Origin: JACJYC01 sp964558465
GTDB taxonomy: Bacteria > Bacteroidota > Bacteroidia > Chitinophagales > Saprospiraceae
Assembly: GCA_964558465.1 (NCBI GenBank)
Contig: CAZLEF010000062.1
Location: 1-41,967 of the forward strand
Direction: 5' to 3'
DNA: 41,967 nt
A program made the translations under genes and the position numbers. The notes beneath the pieces are model-generated. The model worked only from the letters and a program-made list of their open reading frames with translations. It searched no databases and was not told where the DNA came from. Position 1 is the stretch's first letter, and every line of letters starts with the position of its first letter. Shown piece after piece: positions 8,338-17,800 of the stretch.

Positions 8338-10785
8338 ATGAGTATGTTGCAAAATTACTTCAAAATCGCCTGGCGCAATCTTTGGAAGGAGAAGCGCTAT
8401 TCCTTTATTAATATTACGGGCCTGAGTGTTGGGATTGCTGTTTTTGTATTGCTTTCCCTGTATGTGATGGACGAATGGTCATTCGACCGTTTCCACAGCA
8501 AAAAAGACAGGCTTTACCGGGCCTGGGTTAAAGAACACTTCAAAGGGGATATTTTTTTTAACACGGTCACGCCCATTCCGTTGGGGCCTGAATTGAAGAA
8601 CAATTTTCCGGAAGTAGAACAAATTGCCCGGTATATTACGACCAATACCTCCCTGAAAAAGAACGAGTTCACCGAGGCGGAGACGGTCCACCTGGCCGAT
8701 CCGTCTTTTTTTGAAATATTTGATTTCCCCCTGGTGCGCGGCAAGGCCTCAGGGATTTTCAACGACCTGCAAACCGTTGTGCTGACTGAAGAAATGGGGC
8801 AAAAGTATTTTGGCGACCCTTACCCGATGGGGCAAACCATTTCAATCCAGTTGGGCGCGGAATGGCGGGAGTTTACGGTTGGCGGTGTGGTTGCCGGCGC
8901 ACCCGGCAATTCGAGCATCCAATACGATGTGATCATTCCGTTCGACAATACCAAAACCTATTTCCCCGGCGGGGCTTTTACCTGCTGGACCTGCGTTTAT
9001 GGGGAAACCTACGTCCTCCTGGATGAAAAAAATGATCTGGCAGGTTTTGAAAAAAAGATCGGCTCTTTCATGGACGGCAAGGTAGCCGAGGACTACAAAC
9101 CCGGCGAATATCTGGTGGGCCTGCAACCTTTGCCCGATATTCATCTGAATAACGCTTACCCGACCGGTGTTGCGCCGGTCAGCAACGGTAAATATCCCTA
9201 TATTCTGGGTGGAATTGCGCTGCTGATCCTCGGCCTTGCCGGCATCAATTTTACGACGCTGGCGATCGGCAGGTCGGTATCCAGGTCCAAGGAGGTCGGC
9301 GTCCGGAAAGTCAGCGGGGCTACCCGGCCGCAACTCATGACACAGTTCTGGAGCGAGGCTATATTGACTTCGGTCATCGCCGTCATTCTGGGGGTTCTAT
9401 TGGCCGAATCCCTGATGCCCTTTTTTAACCACCTCGCGGATAAACACCTGGATATCCGTTATTCACCGGCTTCGGTCGCCGGGTTTATCGGACTGGCGGG
9501 CATGACCGGCCTGATCTCCGGCATATATCCTTCCCTTATTCTTTCCGGTTTTTCGCCTTTGCATTCCATTCGCGGCAGTTCAGGCGGCAAACACCGGGAT
9601 AAACAACTGGTGCTGAAAGGGCTCGTCGGATTCCAGTTTGTGCTTTCCGTCGTCCTGATCGTGAGCACCCTGGCTATGATGCAGCAAATCCGGTACATTC
9701 AGAATAAAAACCTGGGATTTCAACGCGACCAGGTCGTGGTGATCCCCTATAATGTCTCCGGCAAACGACTGACGGAATTGTTTGAGGAAGGCCGTCAAAA
9801 AATGGCGCTCCTGAGCAACGAGGTCATGGGTAAGAACGGTATTTCAGGAATGACGATGTCTACCCATACCTTTGGTACGCCCGGTTGGGCCAGCCTGGGT
9901 TTTACGGAAAAAGAAAGCGACCGGTTCCGCAATTTTTCCATCAACGGGATCGACGAAAAATTCATTCCGCTCATGGGCATGGAACTGTTGGACGGCCGGA
10001 ATTTTTCCCTGGATCATGGCGGCGATAAACGGGCTGTGATCATCAATGAAGCCTACGCCAAGGCATTCGGAATTGAAGATCCTGTGGGCAAACAACTTCA
10101 GGAGCCCTATCAGGAATATCAAATCATCGGGCTGGCCAGGGACTTCCACTTTGCTTCCCTGCACGAGGCGATCGAACCCCTGGTTTTGGCTGCCGAACCC
10201 ATCGGTTTGTTCCGGGCATCCAGCGACCAGTCCTTCGGAGATTCTCCCAATCCCAAATTTTCGGTGAAGATCAACGCAGGCAATGTTCAGCCGGCCATAC
10301 AGACCCTGCGGAAGGCGTGGGAAAAAGTTGCGGGCGACCAGCCGTTCAGCTTTGCCTTTATGGACGAAAATATCGACAACCAGTACCGGTCGGAAACGAG
10401 GCTGGGGCAACTGGTCAGTCTCGCAACCTTGCTGGCCATCTTCATTGCCTGCCTCGGTTTATTCGGGATTGCCGCACTTTCCATTACCAAACGGGTAAAA
10501 GAGATCGGCGTCAGAAAAGTATTGGGCGCATCCGTTCAGGATATCGTGGTGATGCTCAACAAAGGGTTTGTGTTACTGGTCGGGGTCGCAGCGCTCATTG
10601 CCATTCCCGTAGCCTGGTACTTCATGAACGGATGGCTGGCGGATTTTGCCTTCAGGATAACACTGTCCCCCTGGCTTTTCCTGCTGGGCGGGTCCGGCGC
10701 TGTCCTGATTGCCCTGTTAACGGTCAGTTTACTGTCGTTTACGGCTGCCCGGTCCAACCCGGTGGATGCGATTAGGACGGAGTGA
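8338..10785 (+). CDS. FtsX/MacB-type ABC transporter permease (two-module, orphan)
   Basis: The 815-aa inner-membrane protein has the doubled MacB/FtsX layout. There is a first transmembrane helix at about 20-42, a large periplasmic MacB_PCD domain, three helices at about 285-400 with the signature EVGVRKVSGATRPQL, another helix near 430-450, a second periplasmic domain, and three C-terminal helices (about 690-810) with the matching motif EIGVRKVLGAS. Such proteins transmit ATP-driven motion to the periplasm, for efflux or signalling rather than classical import. No ATPase, TolC or membrane-fusion gene is adjacent, so it is an orphan permease. The upstream region carries a sigma54-like promoter and paired palindromes. 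The substrate cannot be predicted from the sequence. Confidence 0.93.
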   Translation: MSMLQNYFKIAWRNLWKEKRYSFINITGLSVGIAVFVLLSLYVMDEWSFDRFHSKKDRLYRAWVKEHFKGDIFFNTVTPIPLGPELKNNFPEVEQIARYITTNTSLKKNEFTEAETVHLADPSFFEIFDFPLVRGKASGIFNDLQTVVLTEEMGQKYFGDPYPMGQTISIQLGAEWREFTVGGVVAGAPGNSSIQYDVIIPFDNTKTYFPGGAFTCWTCVYGETYVLLDEKNDLAGFEKKIGSFMDGKVAEDYKPGEYLVGLQPLPDIHLNNAYPTGVAPVSNGKYPYILGGIALLILGLAGINFTTLAIGRSVSRSKEVGVRKVSGATRPQLMTQFWSEAILTSVIAVILGVLLAESLMPFFNHLADKHLDIRYSPASVAGFIGLAGMTGLISGIYPSLILSGFSPLHSIRGSSGGKHRDKQLVLKGLVGFQFVLSVVLIVSTLAMMQQIRYIQNKNLGFQRDQVVVIPYNVSGKRLTELFEEGRQKMALLSNEVMGKNGISGMTMSTHTFGTPGWASLGFTEKESDRFRNFSINGIDEKFIPLMGMELLDGRNFSLDHGGDKRAVIINEAYAKAFGIEDPVGKQLQEPYQEYQIIGLARDFHFASLHEAIEPLVLAAEPIGLFRASSDQSFGDSPNPKFSVKINAGNVQPAIQTLRKAWEKVAGDQPFSFAFMDENIDNQYRSETRLGQLVSLATLLAIFIACLGLFGIAALSITKRVKEIGVRKVLGASVQDIVVMLNKGFVLLVGVAALIAIPVAWYFMNGWLADFAFRITLSPWLFLLGGSGAVLIALLTVSLLSFTAARSNPVDAIRTE

Positions 10786-10857
10786 TTTGTTGATTTGTTG
10801 ATTTGTTGATTTGTTGTTTCGAGGNNNNNNNNNNNCCGTTTCAAATCAACGCATCAA
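10783..10857. repeat. Octamer tandem array with inverted array, interrupted by N gap
   Basis: Four copies of TGATTTGT start exactly on the permease stop codon (10783-10814). After the assembly gap, the reverse complement of the same unit appears (CAAATCAACGCATCAACAAA, 10842-10861). The two arms would form a long hairpin. The failed assembly here is itself consistent with a repeat or hairpin. Confidence 0.8.
10825..10835. other. Assembly gap (11 N) inside hairpin repeat
   Basis: Eleven undetermined bases lie in the loop of the inverted repeat that follows the permease gene. No coding frame crosses the gap. Confidence 0.95.
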
Positions 10858-10920
10858 CAAAATAGAAAGATTTTTATTTTGGACAAAAATGATAAGGTTT
10901 TCAGCAATTTTGGGAACCCA

Positions 10921-10952
10921 TTTGGATTTATTCAAAAAATACCATACATTTG
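10921..10952 (+). promoter_or_regulatory. Bacteroidota-type promoter, TTTG-N20-TACATTTG
   Basis: TTTG at 10921-10924 and TACATTTG at 10945-10952 are separated by 20 bases, matching both boxes of the Bacteroidota housekeeping promoter. Transcription would start near 10959. The next convincing gene begins only at 11280, so the transcript would carry a leader of about 320 bases, or a separate RNA is made. Confidence 0.65.
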
Positions 10953-10959
10953 TAAGGGA

Positions 10960-11279
10960 TGAATGAACGTTTTAAATTTGTTACCTTATAACAGATTCCC
11001 TCTTTGCTTTTCAAAACATTGTCATCCCCTAGCACCTTTCTACAGCTTATATACCTCGCGTCGCCAATTTTTGTGCATGGAAAAATGGGTAATCCATTCA
11101 AAATCAGGGAAATCCAATCCTGGGAATCCACAAAATCCGGCGAATCATGGTATAACATTCCAAAACCGATAACAGGTCAATCCTGATTTTACATTCAGGC
11201 ATTGATGAAAGTTTAACCGGAAAATCTTGCGTTTCCGCGCAAGGGTCAGTTATTATTCATTGTCATAAAACTTAAAACT
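10960..11279 (+). other. Long non-coding stretch / possible leader
   Basis: No frame here looks like a protein. Open frames on both strands are short and low in typical composition. The stretch follows a strong promoter and precedes the DUF6089 gene. Bases 11086-11158 hold an AATCC/AATCATGG-type degenerate repeat. I see no tRNA or recognised riboswitch. Confidence 0.5.
11086..11158. repeat. Degenerate AATCC/AATCATGG repeat
   Basis: The motifs GGTAATCC, GAAATCC, CAATCCTGG, GAATCC, AAATCCGG and GAATCATGG follow one another at roughly 9-12 base intervals. The pattern is like the eroded AATCATGG-type intergenic repeats often seen in this phylum. It lies in the long leader of the barrel gene. Confidence 0.55.
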
Positions 11280-11954
11280 ATGCGTTCTACTTTACTCACT
11301 TGCATTTTGGCCGCAGGCCTTTCTTTCACCCTTTCCGCCCAGGTCACCTCCGAAGCAGGCGTATTTGGCGGATTGCTTGCTTACCAGGGCGACCTTGCGC
11401 CCACGCCCTTTGACATTGAAGAAGTGAACTTTGCCGCGGGGGTCGTTTATCGCAGGATGTTTAACTCCAAGTTCGGCTTAAAGGCCAACGCCACTTACGG
11501 CAAAATTACGGGCACCGACAACCGGGACCTCGAACGGCAGGAACGCGGCGCCACGGTGGAATCCAACCTGATGGAATTTGCCGTCAATTTTGAATACCAT
11601 CCGTTGGGAAGGTCTCGGTTTTCCAATCAGGGATTTTTTGGCCGGCAATTTTCGCCTTATATCGGGGTAGGTGTCGGAGTTGCGTTGAGCAATTATGAAC
11701 TAAAAGGCCTGCCGCTGATCCAGACGGAAGAGGAGAAATCTTCTTTTCTGGTGACGCCGGTTACGCTTGGACTGCGCCTCGACATGACACCCAAGATCAC
11801 GGTTACGCTCGACATCGGCAGCCGGCCGGCCTGGTCGGACAACCTGGAAGGGATCAGCAAAAACGGTTTCAGCAATAACAAAGACTGGTACCTGATCGGC
11901 GGCATGACCGTCCTTTATGTGTTCAATGCAGAGGGCGGGCAGTTTGATTTTTAA
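11280..11954 (+). CDS. DUF6089 family outer-membrane beta-barrel protein
   Basis: The 224-aa product has a signal peptide (residues 1-20, ending LSAQ) followed by alternating strands typical of a small eight-stranded barrel. The order of the conserved segments fits DUF6089: EAGVFGGLLAYQGDL near residue 26, FGLKANATYGKI near 64, and a Gly-rich SPYIGVGVGVAL strand near 124. The C-terminal region ends with an aromatic strand (WYLIGGMTVLYVF). Proteins of this family sit in the outer membrane of Bacteroidota; their role is structural or unknown. A possible promoter lies 320 bases upstream (10921-10952). A poorer candidate (TTG at 11227, TATTATTC at 11251) lies closer. It converges on the minus-strand gene at 12065. 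Confidence 0.85.
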   Translation: MRSTLLTCILAAGLSFTLSAQVTSEAGVFGGLLAYQGDLAPTPFDIEEVNFAAGVVYRRMFNSKFGLKANATYGKITGTDNRDLERQERGATVESNLMEFAVNFEYHPLGRSRFSNQGFFGRQFSPYIGVGVGVALSNYELKGLPLIQTEEEKSSFLVTPVTLGLRLDMTPKITVTLDIGSRPAWSDNLEGISKNGFSNNKDWYLIGGMTVLYVFNAEGGQFDF

Positions 11955-12064
11955 GATGTTTCAGGGATACAGGGTTTCATGGTTTTGATCATGCGGCGAT
12001 GAGCTTCTGATGGGTATTTGCCCTCAGGTTGGAATCTGTCGCTGGTCCGATCCGGATGCCTGTT

Positions 12065-13558
12065 TCAGCCCATCAATTGCAGGCATTTGGCCAGGAGCCA
12101 GGTGCGTTCGGGCAGGCGTGGATATGTATGAATCGCTTGTTCCAGGCTTTTCAGTTTCTTTTTATCCGTATTTCCGGTTTTGATCAATTTTTCTGTAAAA
12201 TTGTTGAATTCCCGGTTAGCTTCAGTGTGAAATTCACCGATGGAATCTGCATGCCTGGTCATATAGGTCCTAAAACTGCCGATTTCAGCTTCAGCTTTGC
12301 GCCAATAGTGCCCGCCGAGTTCGAAAAAGGTTTTTATGCATAACCGTCTGTATTTGATATTATTATAAACATTCGAAATTTCCTCAACCTGATTGAGGTG
12401 ATCCAGCGCCGATTCAAATTCTGATTTGGCGAAGGCAATGGCTGCGGAACAAAGGCATACGATATCCATGCCCAGAACCGGCAATATCCCCTTGTAGTTG
12501 GCCATCGACCGTTCGGCGCCTTCCAGATCGTCCAATACCAGATAAGTCTGGATCACATTGTAGAAAATGCCGCCTGTAATGGTAAAATGGTTTTGAAAGA
12601 CCTCTTTATCCATCTGCGATTCATGGAGTTGGATGAAGATGCGGTACCTTTCTTTTTCACTGGTAACAATATGTTGCGCATTGTTTTGAAGGTAGCTGTA
12701 AATGAGGCTCATCTCGTTGGGGGATAATTGGGTAAAAAACGTGTCGACCAGTTCTCTTAATCGGTCCCAATGCCCTTTGCGATTGCTTTCTTCAGCGCTG
12801 AGCATTTTAAAGGCGGTCATCCAGATCTGAATCACGGGGGATTGAAAAAGGTCCGTTTCCTTTTCAAAAACGCGTTCCAGTTGAAAAGCCAGGTCCAGGT
12901 TATACGGTACGCATTCCGGCAGTACATTTTGCCGGTTCAGCATCTGGCAGGACTGGATCAGTTTTAAATGGAAATAATAATGGTCAAATGCGTTGGTGGT
13001 TTCCTGCAAATGCTGCCCGCTTTTTCCGTCTTCCTCGAAAGTGGTCTTGACGTTGACGATTTCTTCGTTGATCCGGTATTTCCATTCAAATAGTTTGCTT
13101 TTGGGGAAATCGCTTTCTTCCAGGGCCGGCAAGACATCCTGATCCAGATAACTGTAGAACTCCTCCAGCATCCGGTTCTTGCCCAGAAACCGCAATACGG
13201 CCAGTTTTTCAGCCCAGGGTTCCGCCAGTGACTCACTGATATAGATATAGGACTCCATCTGGCGCAATAATTTGGATCTGAGGCGCCGGATCTGCCCGCT
13301 GTTTGAGGCCTCTCCGGGAAAAATGACGGCGAATGCATGTTCTTCGGTCAGGTCATCCCCGTTAAACTCCGGCGCAAATTGAACGATAAACTCGAAAAGG
13401 GCGATTACGTTGGCAGGGGTGGAAAAAATCGGAGAGTTCAAAAAATTCCTCAACCTTCTTAATTCCTTTTGGGCGTGCTTCTGAATTTCCGCTTGTGAAA
13501 GCGGCAACATCGGAACGAGCAGACTTTTCAGGATCCTGACCAGCTTGGTGCCTTCCAT
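12065..13558 (-). CDS. Large helical protein of unknown function (497 aa)
   Basis: I do not recognise a characterised family. The protein is soluble, with no signal peptide or membrane segment. It is dominated by amphipathic helices with TPR-like spacing in the C-terminal half (for example LDDLEGAERSMANYKGIL, and later FESALDHLNQVEEI). The N-terminal 100 residues (KHAQKELRRLRNFLNS, then SGQIRRLRSKLLRQ) are basic and helical, and might bind nucleic acid or a protein partner. It is monocistronic: it converges with the barrel gene and has its own good promoter at 13624-13652, giving a leader of about 59 bases. A lineage-specific cytoplasmic scaffold is one reading. Confidence 0.8.
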   Translation of the reverse strand: MEGTKLVRILKSLLVPMLPLSQAEIQKHAQKELRRLRNFLNSPIFSTPANVIALFEFIVQFAPEFNGDDLTEEHAFAVIFPGEASNSGQIRRLRSKLLRQMESYIYISESLAEPWAEKLAVLRFLGKNRMLEEFYSYLDQDVLPALEESDFPKSKLFEWKYRINEEIVNVKTTFEEDGKSGQHLQETTNAFDHYYFHLKLIQSCQMLNRQNVLPECVPYNLDLAFQLERVFEKETDLFQSPVIQIWMTAFKMLSAEESNRKGHWDRLRELVDTFFTQLSPNEMSLIYSYLQNNAQHIVTSEKERYRIFIQLHESQMDKEVFQNHFTITGGIFYNVIQTYLVLDDLEGAERSMANYKGILPVLGMDIVCLCSAAIAFAKSEFESALDHLNQVEEISNVYNNIKYRRLCIKTFFELGGHYWRKAEAEIGSFRTYMTRHADSIGEFHTEANREFNNFTEKLIKTGNTDKKKLKSLEQAIHTYPRLPERTWLLAKCLQLMG

Positions 13559-13623
13559 AAAACGGAGGTGTGGAAGATGGTTTTAACCAAAAATCGGAAC
13601 TAAACGTAAGTGCCTGGAGCTTA

Positions 13624-13652
13624 CAAAAGTAGCAACTTCTCACTGAATCCAA
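13624..13652 (-). promoter_or_regulatory. Bacteroidota-type promoter, TTG-N18-TACTTTTG
   Basis: Read on the minus strand, TTG (13652-13650) is followed after 18 bases by TACTTTTG (13631-13624), a full match to TAnnTTTG. Transcription would start near 13617, upstream of the 497-aa protein gene. Confidence 0.65.
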
Positions 13653-13770
13653 AAACGGCTTGCGGCCTTCTTTGGGACAATCATTCAAAAATGTAATTGG
13701 ATCGGCTGGGTTAAACCCGCAATTTTGGCGCTGTAACTCCCAAGAATTTTAAACTAAACTCCAAAAAACA

Positions 13771-14178
13771 ATGAAAACGAATTCATTCAGATGGATTATT
13801 ATCCTGGTTTTAGTCGCATCAGTGGCTTTGTTCGGCCACACCTATTTGAAACAAAAGCCTGAATCGCCGGATGTTGCCCCCTTGGGATCCGGTTCTTCTA
13901 CCACGGTGATCGACATTTACAAAACCACCGACCCCAGCCCCGGCGAGCCGGATGACATTTGTTTCGCAGCTGGAGAATGTTACTGGCTGAACTTCGAACA
14001 AGGGGTTATTTTATCGAACCCATTTGGAAGCCATACGGTGACCTTGAGCCAATCTCAGAAAAAATACGTCAGGAGTGTTTTCTGCGATTGCCTGGAAGAC
14101 TTTGCTCCGGACCGATGCCTGTCAACAGTGAGTTTTGAACCCTTGACAGGCCCGACCGAAGAATGTACCGGATCCTGA
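13771..14178 (+). CDS. Small Cys-rich exported protein, unknown function
   Basis: The 135-aa product starts with a basic n-region and a hydrophobic segment (residues about 9-22), then lacks an obvious cleavage site, so it may be N-terminally anchored. The mature part contains six cysteines, including ICFAAGECYW and a CDC pair, which suggests disulfides in the periplasm or outside. I know no family with this pattern. It is transcribed away from the 497-aa gene and appears to be a single-gene unit ending in a clear hairpin plus T-run terminator at 14286-14312. Its upstream region (212 bp) is shared with the divergent promoter; no good promoter of its own was found. Confidence 0.72.
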   Translation: MKTNSFRWIIILVLVASVALFGHTYLKQKPESPDVAPLGSGSSTTVIDIYKTTDPSPGEPDDICFAAGECYWLNFEQGVILSNPFGSHTVTLSQSQKKYVRSVFCDCLEDFAPDRCLSTVSFEPLTGPTEECTGS

Positions 14179-14213
14179 TTTGGAATTATATGCAACTTGT
14201 ATAATCCTGGAAT

Positions 14214-14240
14214 GGGAGGCATTGAAGAGGGATGCCTCCC
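14214..14240 (+). other. Perfect 9-bp stem-loop after the Cys-rich gene
   Basis: GGGAGGCAT (14214-14222) and ATGCCTCCC (14232-14240) are exact complements around a 9-base purine-rich loop. It lies 45 bases upstream of the terminator stem, so the transcript's 3' end would carry two hairpins. Confidence 0.7.
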
Positions 14241-14285
14241 AACTTTCCCGGAATAGAACAAAGACCCCGGACAAAATCCCGGTCG

Positions 14286-14312
14286 GGGCCGTTTTTACGG
14301 CCCTTTTTTTTT
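14286..14312 (+). terminator. Rho-independent terminator
   Basis: GGGCCGT (14286-14292) pairs with ACGGCCC (14297-14303) around a TTTT loop, followed directly by nine T (14304-14312). It ends the transcript of the Cys-rich small protein gene. Confidence 0.9.
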
Positions 14313-14364
14313 ACTATCGATCCGTTTCATAATCATTATTGTAAATCCCAAAAGTAATCATCAA

Positions 14365-14772
14365 ATGGCACTCAAATCTATCCTGCTTCAAAGCGAAGAG
14401 ATCTTGCCCGGTAAACCCATCCGCTTGTTGCCCAAAATGGAAGTTGAAGAATTCCACCGCCTGCACCTGCATGTATCCAACATCAAAAACGACATCCGGA
14501 ACCTCTCTGTCCGGGTCGTTTTTGGCACGCCGGTTCCCAGTAAAGTGCTCACCTGCGACCATTCGGTCTGGTTTGAACGCAACGCTGATGGGGAGCAACT
14601 CCAGTTTACCGCAACCGAAGAGCGGGGTAAAACAGGCATGGTGCTCAGTGTCCCGGTGATTGCTCCGCTTTTGTACGATATTGTGCTTGAAAACCTGGGC
14701 GACGATATTCTCGACCAGGTATTCGTTACGCTGATGGCCCACCCCTTCAAATCTCCGGAACAGCATTCCTGA
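14365..14772 (+). CDS. Hypothetical 135-aa protein
   Basis: I do not recognise this protein. It has no signal peptide and no membrane helix. Predicted strands alternate with short loops (LHLHVSNI, LSVRVVFG, QLQFTATEE, YDIVLENLG), suggesting a compact cytoplasmic beta-sandwich. A single cysteine occurs at about residue 67. The ATG at 14365 lies 52 bases after a terminator, so the gene must have its own promoter, but none matches well. The next gene has a strong promoter at 14776-14806, so this gene is probably monocistronic. Coding quality looks good: codon use resembles its neighbours and the opposite strand is less convincing. Confidence 0.65.
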   Translation: MALKSILLQSEEILPGKPIRLLPKMEVEEFHRLHLHVSNIKNDIRNLSVRVVFGTPVPSKVLTCDHSVWFERNADGEQLQFTATEERGKTGMVLSVPVIAPLLYDIVLENLGDDILDQVFVTLMAHPFKSPEQHS

Positions 14773-14775
14773 ATG

Positions 14776-14806
14776 TTGTTTACACTAAGCCTTTTTTTTA
14801 TCTTTA
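14776..14806 (+). promoter_or_regulatory. Bacteroidota-type promoter, TTG-N20-TATCTTTA
   Basis: TTG at 14776-14778 and TATCTTTA at 14799-14806 are 20 bases apart; only the last base of the -7 box deviates (A for G). Expected start is near 14813, about 32 bases before the Asp-box protein ATG. Confidence 0.65.
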
Positions 14807-14844
14807 CCCCGACACTTAAATTGTAAACGAAAAAGCCAACTTTC

Positions 14845-17800
14845 ATGCGACTGTTCCGTATCCTTTTGCTCCTCGCATTGGTTCCTTCATTTTTATTCGG
14901 CCAGAAAATAGACCTTTCCCAATTCAAAGAACTCCAGATCCGCAACCTCGGCCCTGCCGGCATGAGCGGCCGGGTGACCGCGATCGACGTCGATCTCAGC
15001 GACCCGGATATCATTTACGCAGGCGCCGCTTCGGGCGGAGTCTGGAAATCGGTCAACGGCGGCATTACCTGGTCTCCTGTTTTTGACGACCAACCGGTGC
15101 AAGCCATCGGCGCCATCGCCATCAACCAGCGGAACCCCAGCGTAGTCTGGGTCGGAACCGGCGAGGGTAATCCCCGCAACTCGCTCAATACCGGCGAAGG
15201 AATCTATAAAAGCCTCGACGGCGGCAAAACCTGGAAGTGTATGGGGCTGGAAAAAACCAAAACCATCCACCGCATCATCGTCAACCGGGATAACCCCGAC
15301 ATCGTTTTTGCAGCGGCCCTGGGCTCACCCTGGGGGCCCAATGAAGAACGGGGCGTTTTCCGGACCAAAGACGGGGGCAAAACCTGGGAAAAGGTGCTTT
15401 ATGTCAATGACCAGACCGGTTGCGCCGACCTGATCGTCGACCCCTCCAATCCGGATAAACTCATCGCCGCCATGTGGGAACACGGTCGCAAACCCTGGAC
15501 CTTCAACTCGGGCGGCCCGGGTTCAGGCCTGTACATTACACACGACGGCGGCCAGAACTGGGAAAAACGCACCGAAAAGGACGGATTGCCCAAAGGCGAC
15601 CTCGGCCGCATGGGGCTGGCCATCGCCCGCAACAAACCCAATATCCTGTACGCCCTGATCGAAGCCAAAGAAAACGCCCTGTTCAAATCCACCGACGGCG
15701 GCGCCAAATGGACCAAAATCAGCGACCGGAACATCGGCGACCGGCCCTTCTATTACGCCGAGATCTACGTCGACCCGCGCAATGAAAACCGCTTGTTCAA
15801 CCTCTATTCCTCCGTCACCCGTAGCGAAGACGGCGGCCGGTCTTTTGACCAGATCGGCAATTCTATTCACCCCGATCACCATGCCTTCTGGGTGCATCCC
15901 GAAAATTCCGACTATATGATCGAAGGCAACGACGGCGGCCTGAATATCTCCCGCGACGGCGGCAATACCTGGCGCTTTGCCGCCAATCTGCCGCTGGCTC
16001 AATTCTACCATATCAGCTACGATATGGACGTTCCCTACAATGTGGCGGGCGGCCTGCAGGACAACGGGTCCTGGGTCGGGCCAAGCGCAGTGTGGCGCTC
16101 CGGCGGGATCATCAACCAGGACTGGCAGGAGGTCTTTTTTGGCGACGGATTCGATGTGACCTTCCGCCCTGACAACAACCGCTACGTCTATGCCATGTCG
16201 CAAGGCGGCAACCTCGGGTATGTCGACCGCACCACGGGGCAGAGCAAATTCATCAAGCCGGTTCACCCCGAAAACCAAACCCTGCGTTTCAACTGGAACG
16301 CTGCTTTTGCCCAGGATCCGTTTGCACCCTGCGGCATTTTTTACGGCAGCCAATTTTTACACTACAGCGCAGATTGCGGTCAGAACTGGACCCTTCTTTC
16401 ACCCGATCTGACCACCAACGACCCCGAAAAACAAAAACAGGACCAAAGCGGCGGCCTGACCATCGACGCGACCGGCGCAGAAAACCATACGACCATCCTC
16501 GCCGTCGGCCCCAGCCCCGCCAACCCCAACGTCATCTGGGTGGGTACAGACGACGGCAACCTGCAACTGACCCGCGACCGCGGACAAACCTGGACCAATC
16601 TGGCCCCCCGGCTCCCCGGTGTGAAACCCGGAAGCTGGATTCCCTATATCGAGGTCTCCGCCAGGAATGCCGGCGAGGCGCTCGTGGTTGTGAATGATTA
16701 CCGCCGAAACGATTTCCGGCCGATGGTTTTCCATACTTCCGATTACGGGCAAACCTGGAAACAGATCGCAGACGAAAAGAAGGTAAGCGGTTATGCCCTG
16801 TCTGTCGTTCAGGACCCGAAAGAACCCCGGCATCTGTGGCTGGGTACCGACCTGGGCCTGTATTTCAGCATCGACGGCGGCGACAACTGGAACAAATGGA
16901 CCAACGGCTACCCGTCGGTACCCACAGCCGACCTGAAGATTCACCCGCGCGAAAATGACCTCATTGCAGGAACCTTCGGCCGGGCTGTCTGGATACTGGA
17001 CGATCTGCGGCCTTTCCGGGCCATGGCGTCCACCAGGGGCGAAGTACTCAAACAGCCTTTCAAAGTATTCGAAGCGCCGGACGCTTACCTCGCCCGTACC
17101 CGCTCCTACCAGGGAATCCGGTTTACCGGCGACGCCGAATTCAGCGGGGCCAACCGGTCGGCCAATGCCATGATCACGGTTTGGGTGAAGCCCGAAGAAA
17201 AGGCGCCGGCTGAGGCAGGCCAGGCACCTGCGGATCCAAAAGCCAAAGGAAACACAGAAAAAAAAGCCGAACCTGGCGCCAAGGCAGACGGGAAAAAGCC
17301 GGCGAAAAGGCCGGAAGAGGTTAAAATCAACGTATTCAACACCAAAGGGGATACCATTCGTACTTACAGCGCCAAGGTCAAAGACGGCATGAACCGCATC
17401 TCCTGGAACCTTCGCCGCAACGGGGTCCGTTTTCCGGGCCGGCAACAAGGATTCCGGCAAGGCGGCGACGGCCCCGCAGGTCCAACCGTTTTGCCCGGTG
17501 TGTATAAACTGGTCTTCACCTTCGGCAACCTTCGGGATTCAACACTGGTGACCGTTCATGACGACCCGCGCCTGAACGTTACCCCGGGCGACTACCAGCA
17601 GCGCGAAACCGTTTATAACGACTACGCCGGCATTATTAAAGCGGCGACCCAGGGTTATGAACGCCTGCAGGAAGCCCGGAAAACCGTAGACCGGGTGGAA
17701 GGCGCCCTGGTCAACCTGCCCGACAGCACCCGCAAAAAAATGACCGATCTGGGAAAAACCCTCAAAGACACCCTCGCTTCACTTGAAAAATTGTATACCC

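Noticed and set aside
10963..11172. Small protein gene after the strong promoter
   Set aside because: Composition is unlike a protein, it runs through a degenerate repeat, and no start context or family supports it.
16399..17460. Long minus-strand open frame inside the Asp-box gene
   Set aside because: It is the antisense shadow of a well-supported propeller gene and has no recognisable motifs.
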